A stretch of 21,780 nucleotides of DNA from Crenarchaeota archaeon SCGC AAA471-B05 (GTDB lineage: Archaea; Thermoproteota; Thermoprotei; Gearchaeales; Gearchaeaceae), in contig AQYM01000013.1 in NCBI GenBank assembly GCA_000380705.1, positions 1 through 21,780 of the forward strand, in the 5' to 3' direction. Both the position numbers and the translations under genes were made by a program. Below are positions 1-7,481 of the stretch, in pieces. Below the pieces are notes generated by a model. That model was not told the origin of the DNA, did no database searches, and saw nothing but the letters and a program-made list of their open reading frames with translations. Position 1 is the stretch's first letter. The number at the start of each line of letters is the position of its first letter.

Positions 1-95
1 TTTAAAGTTAAGTTTACAATTTCATCTACATGAACCAAACTAGCTTCGTTTAATATTTTATGATTCCAATTTTGACAAAATAGACAATTGAATGA
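1..95. repeat. Left-terminal 95-bp copy, inverted match to 8889-8983
   Basis: The reverse complement of 1-95 is identical to 8889-8983. Identity stops at once on the inner side: positions 96-97 mismatch 8888-8887. It lies inside the radical SAM gene, and both copies encode the same residues from the radical SAM motif onward. Together with the equal-length repeat at the right edge it looks like an assembly-graph overlap and not a biological repeat. Confidence 0.95.
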
Positions 96-566
96 ACAGC
101 CGTAAAAGAACAGAGCCAAATTATAATATCCGTATTCCGGTCCTTTGCAATAGGAGAAGTTGGGATAACCTATACCGGTTCCTGCAGGACAAAAATATGC
201 ATTACAACAATTTGTAATATGGGGGTCAAGGTAATAGTATAAAAGTGCTTTATCATTGCTTCCTAAACTTCCCATTTTACCATTTTTATTGTATCTTATT
301 CCGCAATATCCAAATTCTCCATTATCCATAATACATTCTGCTGCACATAGGTTACATTTAATTCCTTTTTGACTTTTTGGTGGAAAAGGAGGAAGGTTAA
401 ATTTTTCTCTAGCCTTTGCATGATTTTCAAGAGCAATTTTTAAAGCTTCCTCAGGTCTTTCTTTCAAACAATATTTACAAACACCGATCGCGTTGGATAA
501 ATAAATCGATTGGTAACCACATAAAACACATCCCTTAATTTTTCTATTAATCTGTATCAGATTCAT
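1..566 (-). CDS. Radical SAM protein (PflA/PflX-like), N-terminal part, runs off the left edge
   Basis: Reading the minus strand from ATG at 566 gives an open frame to base 1 with no stop. Residues 13, 16, 30 and 33 form a CxxC...CxxC zinc-ribbon-like pair. Cys71, 74, 78 and 88 follow in a C-x2-C-x3-C...C pattern typical of PflA/PflX-type N-termini. The radical SAM motif C157-x3-C161-x2-C164 (GCSFNCLFCQNW) binds the 4Fe-4S cluster that cleaves S-adenosylmethionine. The substrate is unknown; distant relatives activate glycyl-radical enzymes or modify Memo/AMMECR1 proteins. The missing C-terminal part is present at 8984-9608, because bases 1-95 repeat 8889-8983 exactly in inverted orientation. 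Joined, the protein is about 396 aa. It is divergent from the LIV operon. Family call is firm; function is not known. Confidence 0.85.
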   Translation of the reverse strand, partial: MNLIQINRKIKGCVLCGYQSIYLSNAIGVCKYCLKERPEEALKIALENHAKAREKFNLPPFPPKSQKGIKCNLCAAECIMDNGEFGYCGIRYNKNGKMGSLGSNDKALLYYYLDPHITNCCNAYFCPAGTGIGYPNFSYCKGPEYGYYNLALFFYGCSFNCLFCQNWNHKILNEASLVHVDEIVNLTL

Positions 567-585
567 CAATTAATTATATAACATG

Positions 586-603
586 CTTATATTTTTATTT
601 TAT
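586..603 (-). promoter_or_regulatory. TATA-like element for the radical SAM gene
   Basis: The minus strand here reads A/T only in a TATA-like run (core AAAATATAAG), centred about 28 nt before the ATG at 566. This is the spacing expected for a leaderless archaeal transcript, and no Shine-Dalgarno site precedes the ATG. Inferred from sequence only. Confidence 0.45.
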
Positions 604-635
604 AACGGTTAGATAAATAATCTGACACTAAAGAA

Positions 636-646
636 TTTATATAAAA
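636..646 (+). promoter_or_regulatory. TATA box of the LIV operon
   Basis: TTTATATAAAA is centred about 24 nt before the livK ATG at 665, so transcription probably starts at or next to the start codon (leaderless). The 98-bp gap 567-664 therefore holds two divergent promoters, this one and that of the radical SAM gene. Confidence 0.6.
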
Positions 647-664
647 CTGTGGTAAATAAATTAT

Positions 665-1957
665 ATGAAAAAATTATATGTAAATAAACATGCGATAACT
701 AAAATACAAACAATATTAATAATTACCGTAATAGTTATAGCTGCAATAGCAGGAGGTTTGATATACTATTTTATGACCCAACCTACTCAACAAGTCGCAC
801 AAAAAACCTCTATAAAAATAGGTTTTTCTATATCTCTTTCAGGAGTTGGAGCAGCAGCTGGAACGGAACAATATAGGGCTTATGAAATTTGGAGAAAATG
901 GATAAATGAGCAAGGTGGAATATATGTAGAAGAATATAAAAGAAAACTTTCTGTAGAATTTATATATTATGATGATGCGTCAGAGCCTGCAAGAGCTGCT
1001 TCATTATATGAAAAACTTATAGTTGAGGATAAAGTAGACCTATTACTAGCTCCGTGGGGTACTTTTATACACCTGGCAATCGTTCCTGTAATTGAAAAAT
1101 ACAAGATACCCGTTGTAGGAAATACTGCTGGTGTGGATATAGAAAAAATTAATGAACTTAACACAAAATATATGTTCTTTACATGGCCTGAACCCAAAAC
1201 TTCAGCTTTCTCTTTAACATTATTCCTGGAAGAATTAAATGTTAAGTCTGTGGCTATACTGTATGCCCAAACTGACTTTACGGTGCTAAACGCAAAATGG
1301 AATAAGCAATATATAGAAGAAAAAGGATTCGCAGATGTGGTTATATATGAAGGTTATCCGCTGGAAGTAACAGATGTTTCAGGTATTTTACTTAAAGTAA
1401 AAGATAAAAATCCTGAAGCCGTTGTAGTCCATTCGTATCCTGCAGATGCAATTTTAGTAACATCTCAAATGAAGGAATTAAAAATAAATCCTAAAGTTTT
1501 CATATTAGGTGTTGGAGGACAATTATTAGCTTATAAACAAAGATTTGATGATCAAACAAAAGAGGGTGTGATAGCAATAAATAATTGGCATCCTGATTTT
1601 TATCCTGAATCCAAAGAATTATATAATAAATATATACTAGAATATGGATACAATCCTCCCTCTCACACGCTAGGTCTTGGATGGCTAAGCTGCTTAGTAT
1701 TACAACAAGCTATTGAAAAGGCAGGCACACTTAATCCTGAAAAAATAAGAGAAAAGCTAGCAACAGAAACTTTCAATACACCATTCGGTGAAGTAAAATT
1801 TGAAAATCAGGTCAATATAAAGTCATTAGTAGTTTTTGATCAATGGCAAGAAGGAGATTTAAAACCAGTTTTTGTAACAAAAGGTTCGTATCCAAATGTT
1901 GAAAAAGCTACAGAATATAAATTAGCTCAATTGATATTTCCTAAGCCTGAATGGTAA
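665..1957 (+). CDS. livK: Branched-chain amino acid-type ABC transporter, substrate-binding protein
   Basis: 430 aa, Peripla_BP_6 (LIV-binding) type. Residues 1-9 are basic, then A10 and a hydrophobic run to about residue 36. The pattern KHA before ITKIQTILIIT resembles archaeal class III (prepilin-like) signals processed by PibD, not a lipoprotein signal: there is no lipobox Cys. A short Thr/Gln-rich linker (about 37-46) precedes the binding domain, which opens IKIGFSISLSG and contains the family-typical segments YYDDASEPARAASLYEKLI and IPVVGNTAG. It should sit outside the membrane and deliver solute to the permease pair encoded downstream. Substrate is not predictable; LIV-family proteins bind amino acids, amides, urea or aromatic acids. 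It is first in a seven-gene operon with its own TATA box 24 nt upstream. Confidence 0.88.
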   Translation: MKKLYVNKHAITKIQTILIITVIVIAAIAGGLIYYFMTQPTQQVAQKTSIKIGFSISLSGVGAAAGTEQYRAYEIWRKWINEQGGIYVEEYKRKLSVEFIYYDDASEPARAASLYEKLIVEDKVDLLLAPWGTFIHLAIVPVIEKYKIPVVGNTAGVDIEKINELNTKYMFFTWPEPKTSAFSLTLFLEELNVKSVAILYAQTDFTVLNAKWNKQYIEEKGFADVVIYEGYPLEVTDVSGILLKVKDKNPEAVVVHSYPADAILVTSQMKELKINPKVFILGVGGQLLAYKQRFDDQTKEGVIAINNWHPDFYPESKELYNKYILEYGYNPPSHTLGLGWLSCLVLQQAIEKAGTLNPEKIREKLATETFNTPFGEVKFENQVNIKSLVVFDQWQEGDLKPVFVTKGSYPNVEKATEYKLAQLIFPKPEW

Positions 1958-1962
1958 AATAA

Positions 1963-2850
1963 ATGGAAATTACAAACATTTTTTTTATAATTTTTTTATC
2001 ATTGCAAATTGGATTAATATATGGGTTAATTGCTCTAGGTTTTAACTTACTTTATAGTTCAACTAGAATAATCAATATAACATATGGGGATTTTATTACT
2101 TTAAGCGGATATATAACTTTTTGGTTATATTCACTTTATAATATTTCTCCATTTTTATCTCTAGGAATTTCAAGCTTTTTTTTAATATTATTTACGTTGC
2201 CATTTTTTTATATTTTAGAAAAGTTTGTTTTAAGTTCCAAAAATATTTTATATATTGAAATCTGGGGTGTTATTATAACTTTTGGATTTTCTATTTTTTT
2301 ACAAGGTACAATGTCCTATTTATGGTCTGCACAATCTAGAAGTTATGCATATTTGGATAATGTTATTGATTTTTTTGGGGTATCTTTTTTACTTAATAAA
2401 TTTTTAACAACCATCGTAGCAGCTCTATTAATATTTCTTTTATACTTTTTGTTATTTAAGACTAATATAGGAATTATGCTAAGAGGAGTTATTCAGGATC
2501 CAGAATTAGCTTCGAATTTGGGATTAAATATGCGAAAAATATTTTTAATTGCGTTTATAATATCATCTTTTATTGCCAGTATATCAGGAGTATTATTAAG
2601 CATGAGTTTCGAAATTAATCCTTTTATGGGCTCTATATATTTAATCCTAGCGTTTGTAATAGCGGTGGTTGGAGGAATAGGAAACCCTTTGGGAAGTTTA
2701 ATTAGTGGTATATTATTTGGTTTCGTAGATGTGATAATCAGCTATACAATAGGACCTTCGTTAAAATTCTTCATAATTTATTCTTTGCTTTTATTGATTC
2801 TTATTTACAGACCTTGGGGATTAATGGGAAGAGGTGTAAGATATGCTTGA
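1963..2850 (+). CDS. livH: Branched-chain amino acid-type ABC transporter permease (LivH family)
   Basis: 295 aa integral membrane protein of the BPD_transp_2 family. It opens with the typical IGLIYGLIALGFNLLYSSTRIINI segment, where LivH proteins read GxxYALxALGxxLxYGxxxxxNFAxG. It carries the cytoplasmic coupling loop MLRGVIQDPELASNLGLN, which contacts the ATPases, and ends with AVVGGIGNPLGSLISGILFG. About eight hydrophobic segments are visible. It starts 5 nt after livK without an obvious Shine-Dalgarno site and its end overlaps livG by 8 nt. It forms the membrane channel together with LivM. Confidence 0.9.
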   Translation: MEITNIFFIIFLSLQIGLIYGLIALGFNLLYSSTRIINITYGDFITLSGYITFWLYSLYNISPFLSLGISSFFLILFTLPFFYILEKFVLSSKNILYIEIWGVIITFGFSIFLQGTMSYLWSAQSRSYAYLDNVIDFFGVSFLLNKFLTTIVAALLIFLLYFLLFKTNIGIMLRGVIQDPELASNLGLNMRKIFLIAFIISSFIASISGVLLSMSFEINPFMGSIYLILAFVIAVVGGIGNPLGSLISGILFGFVDVIISYTIGPSLKFFIIYSLLLLILIYRPWGLMGRGVRYA

Positions 2851-3565
2851 AATTAGAAATATTTCAAAACATTTCGGAGGAATAAAAGCATTAGATAACG
2901 TAACATTAAGTTTGAACCAAAATGAAATCGTAGGATTGATTGGTCCTAATGGAAGCGGAAAAACTACTTTATTCAATGTAATTTGCGGATTATTGAAACC
3001 AGATAAAGGGCATATTTTTTTCAACGGTAAAGAAATCACTAATCTATCACCTGAAAAAATTAGTAGGTTAGGAATTTCGAGAACTTTCCAAGGAACAAGA
3101 TTGGTAGAAGATTTGACTGTAATAGAAAATATTATAATAGCTACACTTCCCTTAACAAATAGTTATGATAAAGCTGAAGAATTAGCCAGAACTGTTATCA
3201 ATAAGCTAGGTATTGAAAAAATTGGTGAAGTTAAAGTTACAGCGTTAACACATTATGAACGAAAAATAGTAGAATTAGCACGTACAATAGCATGTAAACC
3301 CAAAGTAGTCTTAATTGATGAAATAATGGCCGGATTATCAGAAGAGGAACAGCAAAATATTGCTGAAATAATGGTTTGGATGAAAAAAGAGATGAATGCA
3401 ACAATTTTTTGGATAGAACATATTATTAGAGCGATGATTAAATTAGTTAAAGTTGATAGAATTATTGCTCTTGAAAGCGGTAAGCTTATAGCTGAAGGAA
3501 AACCTGAAGAAGTAATTACAAATAAGAATGTAATAGAAGCATATTTGGGCATAACAAATGTCTAA
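2843..3565 (+). CDS. livG: Branched-chain amino acid-type ABC transporter ATPase (LivG family)
   Basis: 240 aa ABC ATPase. Walker A is GPNGSGKTT near residue 36, the Q-loop region contains SRTFQGTRL, and the His switch is in WIEHIIRAM. Two core motifs are atypical: the signature normally LSYGQQR reads LTHYERK, with no LSGG-like glycine, and Walker B reads VVLIDEIMAGL where LDEPAAGL is usual. The C-terminal VIEAYLG tail is LivG-like. A good Shine-Dalgarno sequence (GAGGTG, 2832-2837) lies just before the ATG. The gene overlaps both neighbours by 8 nt, suggesting translational coupling. In the LivGF heterodimer a degenerate signature would weaken one of the two ATP sites. Confidence 0.9.
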   Translation: MLEIRNISKHFGGIKALDNVTLSLNQNEIVGLIGPNGSGKTTLFNVICGLLKPDKGHIFFNGKEITNLSPEKISRLGISRTFQGTRLVEDLTVIENIIIATLPLTNSYDKAEELARTVINKLGIEKIGEVKVTALTHYERKIVELARTIACKPKVVLIDEIMAGLSEEEQQNIAEIMVWMKKEMNATIFWIEHIIRAMIKLVKVDRIIALESGKLIAEGKPEEVITNKNVIEAYLGITNV

Positions 3566-4262
3566 CAAGGTTATTTTAAAAGTTTCTAACTGTAAATATA
3601 CACAAAAGATCGATTTTGTAGTAGGCAAAAATGAAGTAACTATGATTGTAGGTCCTAACGGTAGCGGGAAGACAACTTTTCTTAAATTAGTTGCAGGAAT
3701 AATTGGTATGCCTTGTAGTATATTATTTTATGATGAAGAAATAAGCAACTTAGAGGTAAGCAAAAGAGTTAAAAAAGGAATAATTTATGTACCCAGTGAA
3801 AGATCTATATTTCCTGAATTAACTGTTAAAGAAAACCTTAGAATTGGTTTAAGTTTTATTAAAAATAAGATAAGAAAAGAAGAAAATTTAAAATTAATAT
3901 ATTCAATTTTCCCAAACTTAAAGGAGAGAGAAAATCAAGTTGCAGGTACATTAAGCGGAGGTGAAAGAAAAATGCTTTCTATAGCTATGGGTCTATCTTT
4001 TTCACCAAAACTCATACTTTTCGATGAACCTACCTTTGGATTATCACCTAAGTTGATTAGTAGCGTTTATAATTCGATAGGAAAATTAAAAGAACATGGT
4101 ATATCTATAGTAATTGCAGAACAAAGTGTTTCACCAATTTTTGAATATGGAGGCATGATTGATAGGATTTATTTAATAAATGAACATAAATTCACTTTTA
4201 GCGGAAGTTTAGATGATATAAAAAATATAGAAGATATAAAAAAATTATATTTTGGTATATAA
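3558..4262 (+). CDS. livF: Branched-chain amino acid-type ABC transporter ATPase (LivF family)
   Basis: 234 aa ABC ATPase with Walker A GPNGSGKTT, canonical signature LSGGE, Walker B LILFDEP, and the LivF-typical VIAEQSV, where most ABC proteins have the switch His. IYVPSERSIFPELTVKENL matches the LivF IxxVPExRxxFPxLTVxENL segment. Its signature is intact while that of the partner LivG is degenerate. It overlaps livG by 8 nt and shares one base with livM, so it is part of the operon. Confidence 0.9.
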   Translation: MSNKVILKVSNCKYTQKIDFVVGKNEVTMIVGPNGSGKTTFLKLVAGIIGMPCSILFYDEEISNLEVSKRVKKGIIYVPSERSIFPELTVKENLRIGLSFIKNKIRKEENLKLIYSIFPNLKERENQVAGTLSGGERKMLSIAMGLSFSPKLILFDEPTFGLSPKLISSVYNSIGKLKEHGISIVIAEQSVSPIFEYGGMIDRIYLINEHKFTFSGSLDDIKNIEDIKKLYFGI

Positions 4263-5209
4263 TGTATCAAAAAACTATAAAAATTTTTATAAATAATTTT
4301 TTTATAATTTTTTTAATTCCTTTATTAATTTTTTTAATTTCCTTATTTTTACCTCTATCATATCAGCGAATAACCGTATTATTTTTAATATATGCTTGTT
4401 TATCAATTTGTTGGATAGCTGTATTTAAAATGGGGTATGTTTCTTTAGGAACAGCAGCTTTTTACGGAATGGGGGCGTATATGTTTGTTTATTTAACAAA
4501 GTATTTACCCCAATTATCCTACCATATCGATTTATTTTTACCTATACCGGCCATAGCAATAATATCTTCTTTAATAGGTTATGTTACAATGAAATTAAGA
4601 GGAATATTTTTCATTTTTGCTACGTTTGCTCTTGCTGAAACTTTAAGACATATCTTTATATATTTGGAAATAACGTATACTGGTCATATTGGAAAAGTTG
4701 TTTCAAATTACTTATCAACAAGCGATGCTTTAGCTATTTTTTCTTTTCTTCTTTTCTTCTGTTTGTTATTATATAAAATAACTGAAATTCCTAAGTATAA
4801 ACTCATTTTAAGTTACATAAAAGAAGACGAAATTTTAGCTAAAGTAGCAGGAATTTATACATTGAAATACAAAATTTTATTTTTTACATTAGCTTCTGTA
4901 TTACAAGGAGTTGTAGGATCTGTTTCTGCTTGGCATCTCTCCTACATTGATCCCCATTTGGTCTTTAATCCTACAATTTCCATTCAAGTTTTAATAATCG
5001 GTCTTTTGGGAGGAGCCTCACATATTTTAGGACCAATATTAGCATCTGTTTTGGTGGTGTACGTTTCAGAACAGATAATTCGGATAGCCCCATTCTTTTA
5101 TTTAATAATATTTGGTTTAATAATAATTGTAGTTTCTCTTTTGTTAAAAGGCGGTTTCTCTGATCTAATAATAAAATTGAAAAAGAATTTATATTCTAAA
5201 AAAAATTAA
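4262..5209 (+). CDS. livM: Branched-chain amino acid-type ABC transporter permease (LivM family)
   Basis: 315 aa membrane protein of the BPD_transp_2 family and partner of LivH. Early residues contain the family pattern MGYVSLGTAAFYGMGAYMF (LivM: GxxSLGHAAFFGIGAY). The coupling loop is SYIKEDEILAKVAGIYTLKYK, followed by LQGVVGSVSAWHLSYIDP and LIIGLLGGASHILGPILAS, all LivM landmarks. About nine hydrophobic segments end in a Lys-rich cytoplasmic tail. The start codon overlaps the livF stop by one base. Confidence 0.9.
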   Translation: MYQKTIKIFINNFFIIFLIPLLIFLISLFLPLSYQRITVLFLIYACLSICWIAVFKMGYVSLGTAAFYGMGAYMFVYLTKYLPQLSYHIDLFLPIPAIAIISSLIGYVTMKLRGIFFIFATFALAETLRHIFIYLEITYTGHIGKVVSNYLSTSDALAIFSFLLFFCLLLYKITEIPKYKLILSYIKEDEILAKVAGIYTLKYKILFFTLASVLQGVVGSVSAWHLSYIDPHLVFNPTISIQVLIIGLLGGASHILGPILASVLVVYVSEQIIRIAPFFYLIIFGLIIIVVSLLLKGGFSDLIIKLKKNLYSKKN

Positions 5210-5218
5210 GTTATAAAC

Positions 5219-5995
5219 ATGCCCAAAATATACGATTTAAGCCATTTGGTTATAGATAATGATCCTGCAGATCCTGAAGGATACAGACCAAAAATAGTAT
5301 ATAAAACACATCAGGAAGGGGCTATGGAAATGAAAAAATTCTTTAATATAGATCTTAAAGACTTAGTTTATAGCGAAGGTTTAGGATGGGCAATAGAAGA
5401 ATTGCATATGATTACTCATTCAGGTACTCATATAGATGCTCCATGGCATTATGCTCCTATTTCTGAAGGAAAAAGAGCAAGAACTATTGACGAATTACCT
5501 TTAGAATATTTTTATAGTGATGGGGTTGTATTGGATTTTAGGCATAAGAAAGCTGGTGAAATAATTACAAAAGAAGATATAATAGAGGCTTTAAGAAAAA
5601 TAGATTATAAACTTAAACCTCTGGATATAGTTCTAATAATGACGGGCTGGGATAAAAAGATCGGTACGCCTGAATATTTTGATAATCCAGGCTTAAATTA
5701 CGAAGCAGTAATATGGCTAATTGATCAGGGAATAAAGTTAATTGGTATAGATGCTTTTAGTTTGGATAGATCATTTAAAGCTATGGCATTGGAATATCAT
5801 AAAACTAAAGATGGTAGGCATATTTGGCCTGCACATTTTGCTGGTATACAAAGGGAATATTGTCAAATAGAAAAATTAGCAAATTTAGATAAATTACCTA
5901 AGCCTTATGGTTTTAAAGTAGCAGCCTTTCCTTTTAAAATATACAAAGCAAGTGCCGCTCCTGCAAGAGTTGTTGCAATATTTGAGGATGAGTAA
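5219..5995 (+). CDS. Cyclase-family metal-dependent hydrolase (kynurenine formamidase/isatin hydrolase-like)
   Basis: 258 aa, cyclase family (PF04199). It opens with IYDLSHLV and contains the family metal motif HxGTHxDxPxH as HSGTHIDAPWH near residues 68-78. Later landmarks are VLIMTGWD, GIDAFSLD and the C-terminal AAPARVVAIFE (family: GSPVRVVA). Known members hydrolyse cyclic or linear amides and similar bonds (N-formylkynurenine, isatin, some carbamates) using Mn or Zn. The substrate here is unknown. It begins 9 nt after livM, and the next gene begins just past its stop, so it is co-transcribed with the importer. The likely inference is that it acts on the imported compound or its first product. 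Confidence 0.85.
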   Translation: MPKIYDLSHLVIDNDPADPEGYRPKIVYKTHQEGAMEMKKFFNIDLKDLVYSEGLGWAIEELHMITHSGTHIDAPWHYAPISEGKRARTIDELPLEYFYSDGVVLDFRHKKAGEIITKEDIIEALRKIDYKLKPLDIVLIMTGWDKKIGTPEYFDNPGLNYEAVIWLIDQGIKLIGIDAFSLDRSFKAMALEYHKTKDGRHIWPAHFAGIQREYCQIEKLANLDKLPKPYGFKVAAFPFKIYKASAAPARVVAIFEDE

Positions 5996-5996
5996 A

Positions 5997-7280
5997 ATGA
6001 GTAAAGAATTAGAATTTTTAATAGGCAAACTACATTTATCTCCGCCTAACTTTCAAAAAGGGAAATGGTGGATTCCATACTTAAACTTTGCAGAAGAGAT
6101 TAGAAAAGATATAAAACCACCTGAAAGAGTATATGTTCATGAAGTTTTCTTAAGGGAAAGTAATCAACATCCTAGAGTTAGTTTGAAAACGGATGAAATG
6201 ATATATGTAGCAAAACTTTTGGATGAAATGGGTGTTGCAAGGATCGAATTTTACCCAGTTATAAGCGAAGAAGATAAAAAAGCTATGAAAGAATTATCTA
6301 AAGAAAATTTAAGAGCAGACCTTTCAGGTTTAAGCAGAATGATGAAAAGTGATATAGATACTATTGTTGATAGCGGTGCCACACATATAATGTTAGAGAT
6401 TCCTGGGAATCCTTATGCTTTTAAAGCTTTATGGAAGCTTACTGAAGAACAATTTATAGATCAATTAGTTGAACATTCTTTATACGCCAAATCAAGAGGG
6501 GTAAAAGTCTCAGTAATGCCTTGGGATACTTATAGACCGTTTTATGAATACATGGATTTCTTCGAAAAATTATATAAAGCATTGGCTAATGAAGCTAAAG
6601 TTGATGGTGTTGTGACTTCTGATACGTTTGGTATGAGTTTACCCCAAGCTGTTATGTTCGTTATCAAAAAAATTAGAGAGTGGTGTCCAAACACACCAGT
6701 TGAGATGCATGGGCATAATGATTTTGGGTTGGCAACTGCAATTATGTTAAGTGCAGTTATGGGAGGAGCTTCTTATGTTCATACTGCAATGAATGGTATA
6801 GGAGAAAGAAGTGGTAACGCGCCTACTGAAGAGGTTGTACTAGCTATTGAAGCACTCTTAGGAATACCTACAGGAATTAAACTTGAAATGCTTTATTACG
6901 TATCTAAATTAATTGAAGAGCTTACTAAAATAAAAATGCCTAGTAATAAAGCAGTAGTAGGAGATGCTTTATTCACCTATGTTTCAGGTTTAGTAGTAGA
7001 TATACTTTTAAAAATCAAAAATCTAGAACCTTTGGAAGAAACAGCTTTGATGCCTTTCAATTATAAAGTTATAGGAAGAGATTCTTATAAAGTGATACTT
7101 GGAAAAGGTGCGGGTAAGTCTAATATAGAGTTAAAATTAAAGGAACTAGGAATAGATCCTCAAGGTATAGATTTGGAAAAAGTTTTGGAGGAAGTAAAAA
7201 GAGAAGCTGTAATTAGGAAGTGGGAAGTTCCAGACGAAGCTTTTAAAAGAATAATTCAGAAATATTTAAAAAATAAATAA
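5997..7280 (+). CDS. DRE-TIM metallolyase-family enzyme (isopropylmalate/homocitrate synthase-like)
   Basis: 427 aa from the chosen ATG. GAGG at 5984-5987 gives 9-nt spacing to ATG 5997, favouring it over upstream in-frame ATG 5988 or GTG 5952. A TIM barrel of the HMGL-like superfamily is shown by FLRESNQHP (equivalent of the LRxGEQxP active-site strand, metal-ligand position Glu as in homocitrate synthase), the metal-binding MHGHNDFGLA, and NGIGERSGNAPTEEV (family GxGERxGN). Members perform Claisen condensation or retro-aldol type chemistry with a divalent metal. The change from GEQ to SNQ in the first motif and operon placement with a LIV importer and a cyclase argue against a biosynthetic LeuA role. 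Exact reaction unknown. Confidence 0.8.
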   Translation: MSKELEFLIGKLHLSPPNFQKGKWWIPYLNFAEEIRKDIKPPERVYVHEVFLRESNQHPRVSLKTDEMIYVAKLLDEMGVARIEFYPVISEEDKKAMKELSKENLRADLSGLSRMMKSDIDTIVDSGATHIMLEIPGNPYAFKALWKLTEEQFIDQLVEHSLYAKSRGVKVSVMPWDTYRPFYEYMDFFEKLYKALANEAKVDGVVTSDTFGMSLPQAVMFVIKKIREWCPNTPVEMHGHNDFGLATAIMLSAVMGGASYVHTAMNGIGERSGNAPTEEVVLAIEALLGIPTGIKLEMLYYVSKLIEELTKIKMPSNKAVVGDALFTYVSGLVVDILLKIKNLEPLEETALMPFNYKVIGRDSYKVILGKGAGKSNIELKLKELGIDPQGIDLEKVLEEVKREAVIRKWEVPDEAFKRIIQKYLKNK

Positions 7281-7481
7281 TTATTTTAAGCGAATTTATT
7301 TTTACGAGAAGAATTATTACGGAAATTTTTCAATATCCATACAGAACTAAATTTTATCGTTTCCGTTTTAAATTACAGAAATTATGACCCTTAGTAACTC
7401 CTTTAAAAAAGATTAGGAATAAATTCATACCTTTAGAAAACAAGGTAAAAGAATAAATTTGATTTTTTATAATATAAATTA
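7281..7481. other. Intergenic gap before the alpha-glucosidase ORF
   Basis: 201 bp of AT-rich sequence. The motif GAATAAATT occurs twice (around 7416 and 7451), and an A/T run at about 7463-7475 is close to, but nearer than usual to, the ATG at 7482. No RNA gene, clear hairpin terminator or coding remnant was recognised. Confidence 0.4.

Noticed and set aside
5952..5996. GTG 5952 or ATG 5988 as the start of the DRE-TIM enzyme
   Set aside because: The extra residues merely read the cyclase C-terminal codons in another frame; GAGG at 5984-5987 is best spaced for ATG 5997.
7400..7481. Similarity between GAAAACAAGGTAAAAG before the glucosidase and GAAAACAAAGGTTAAAAAGG near 12470 as a shared regulatory site
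   Set aside because: The match is short, gapped and A-rich; chance is adequate in DNA of this composition.
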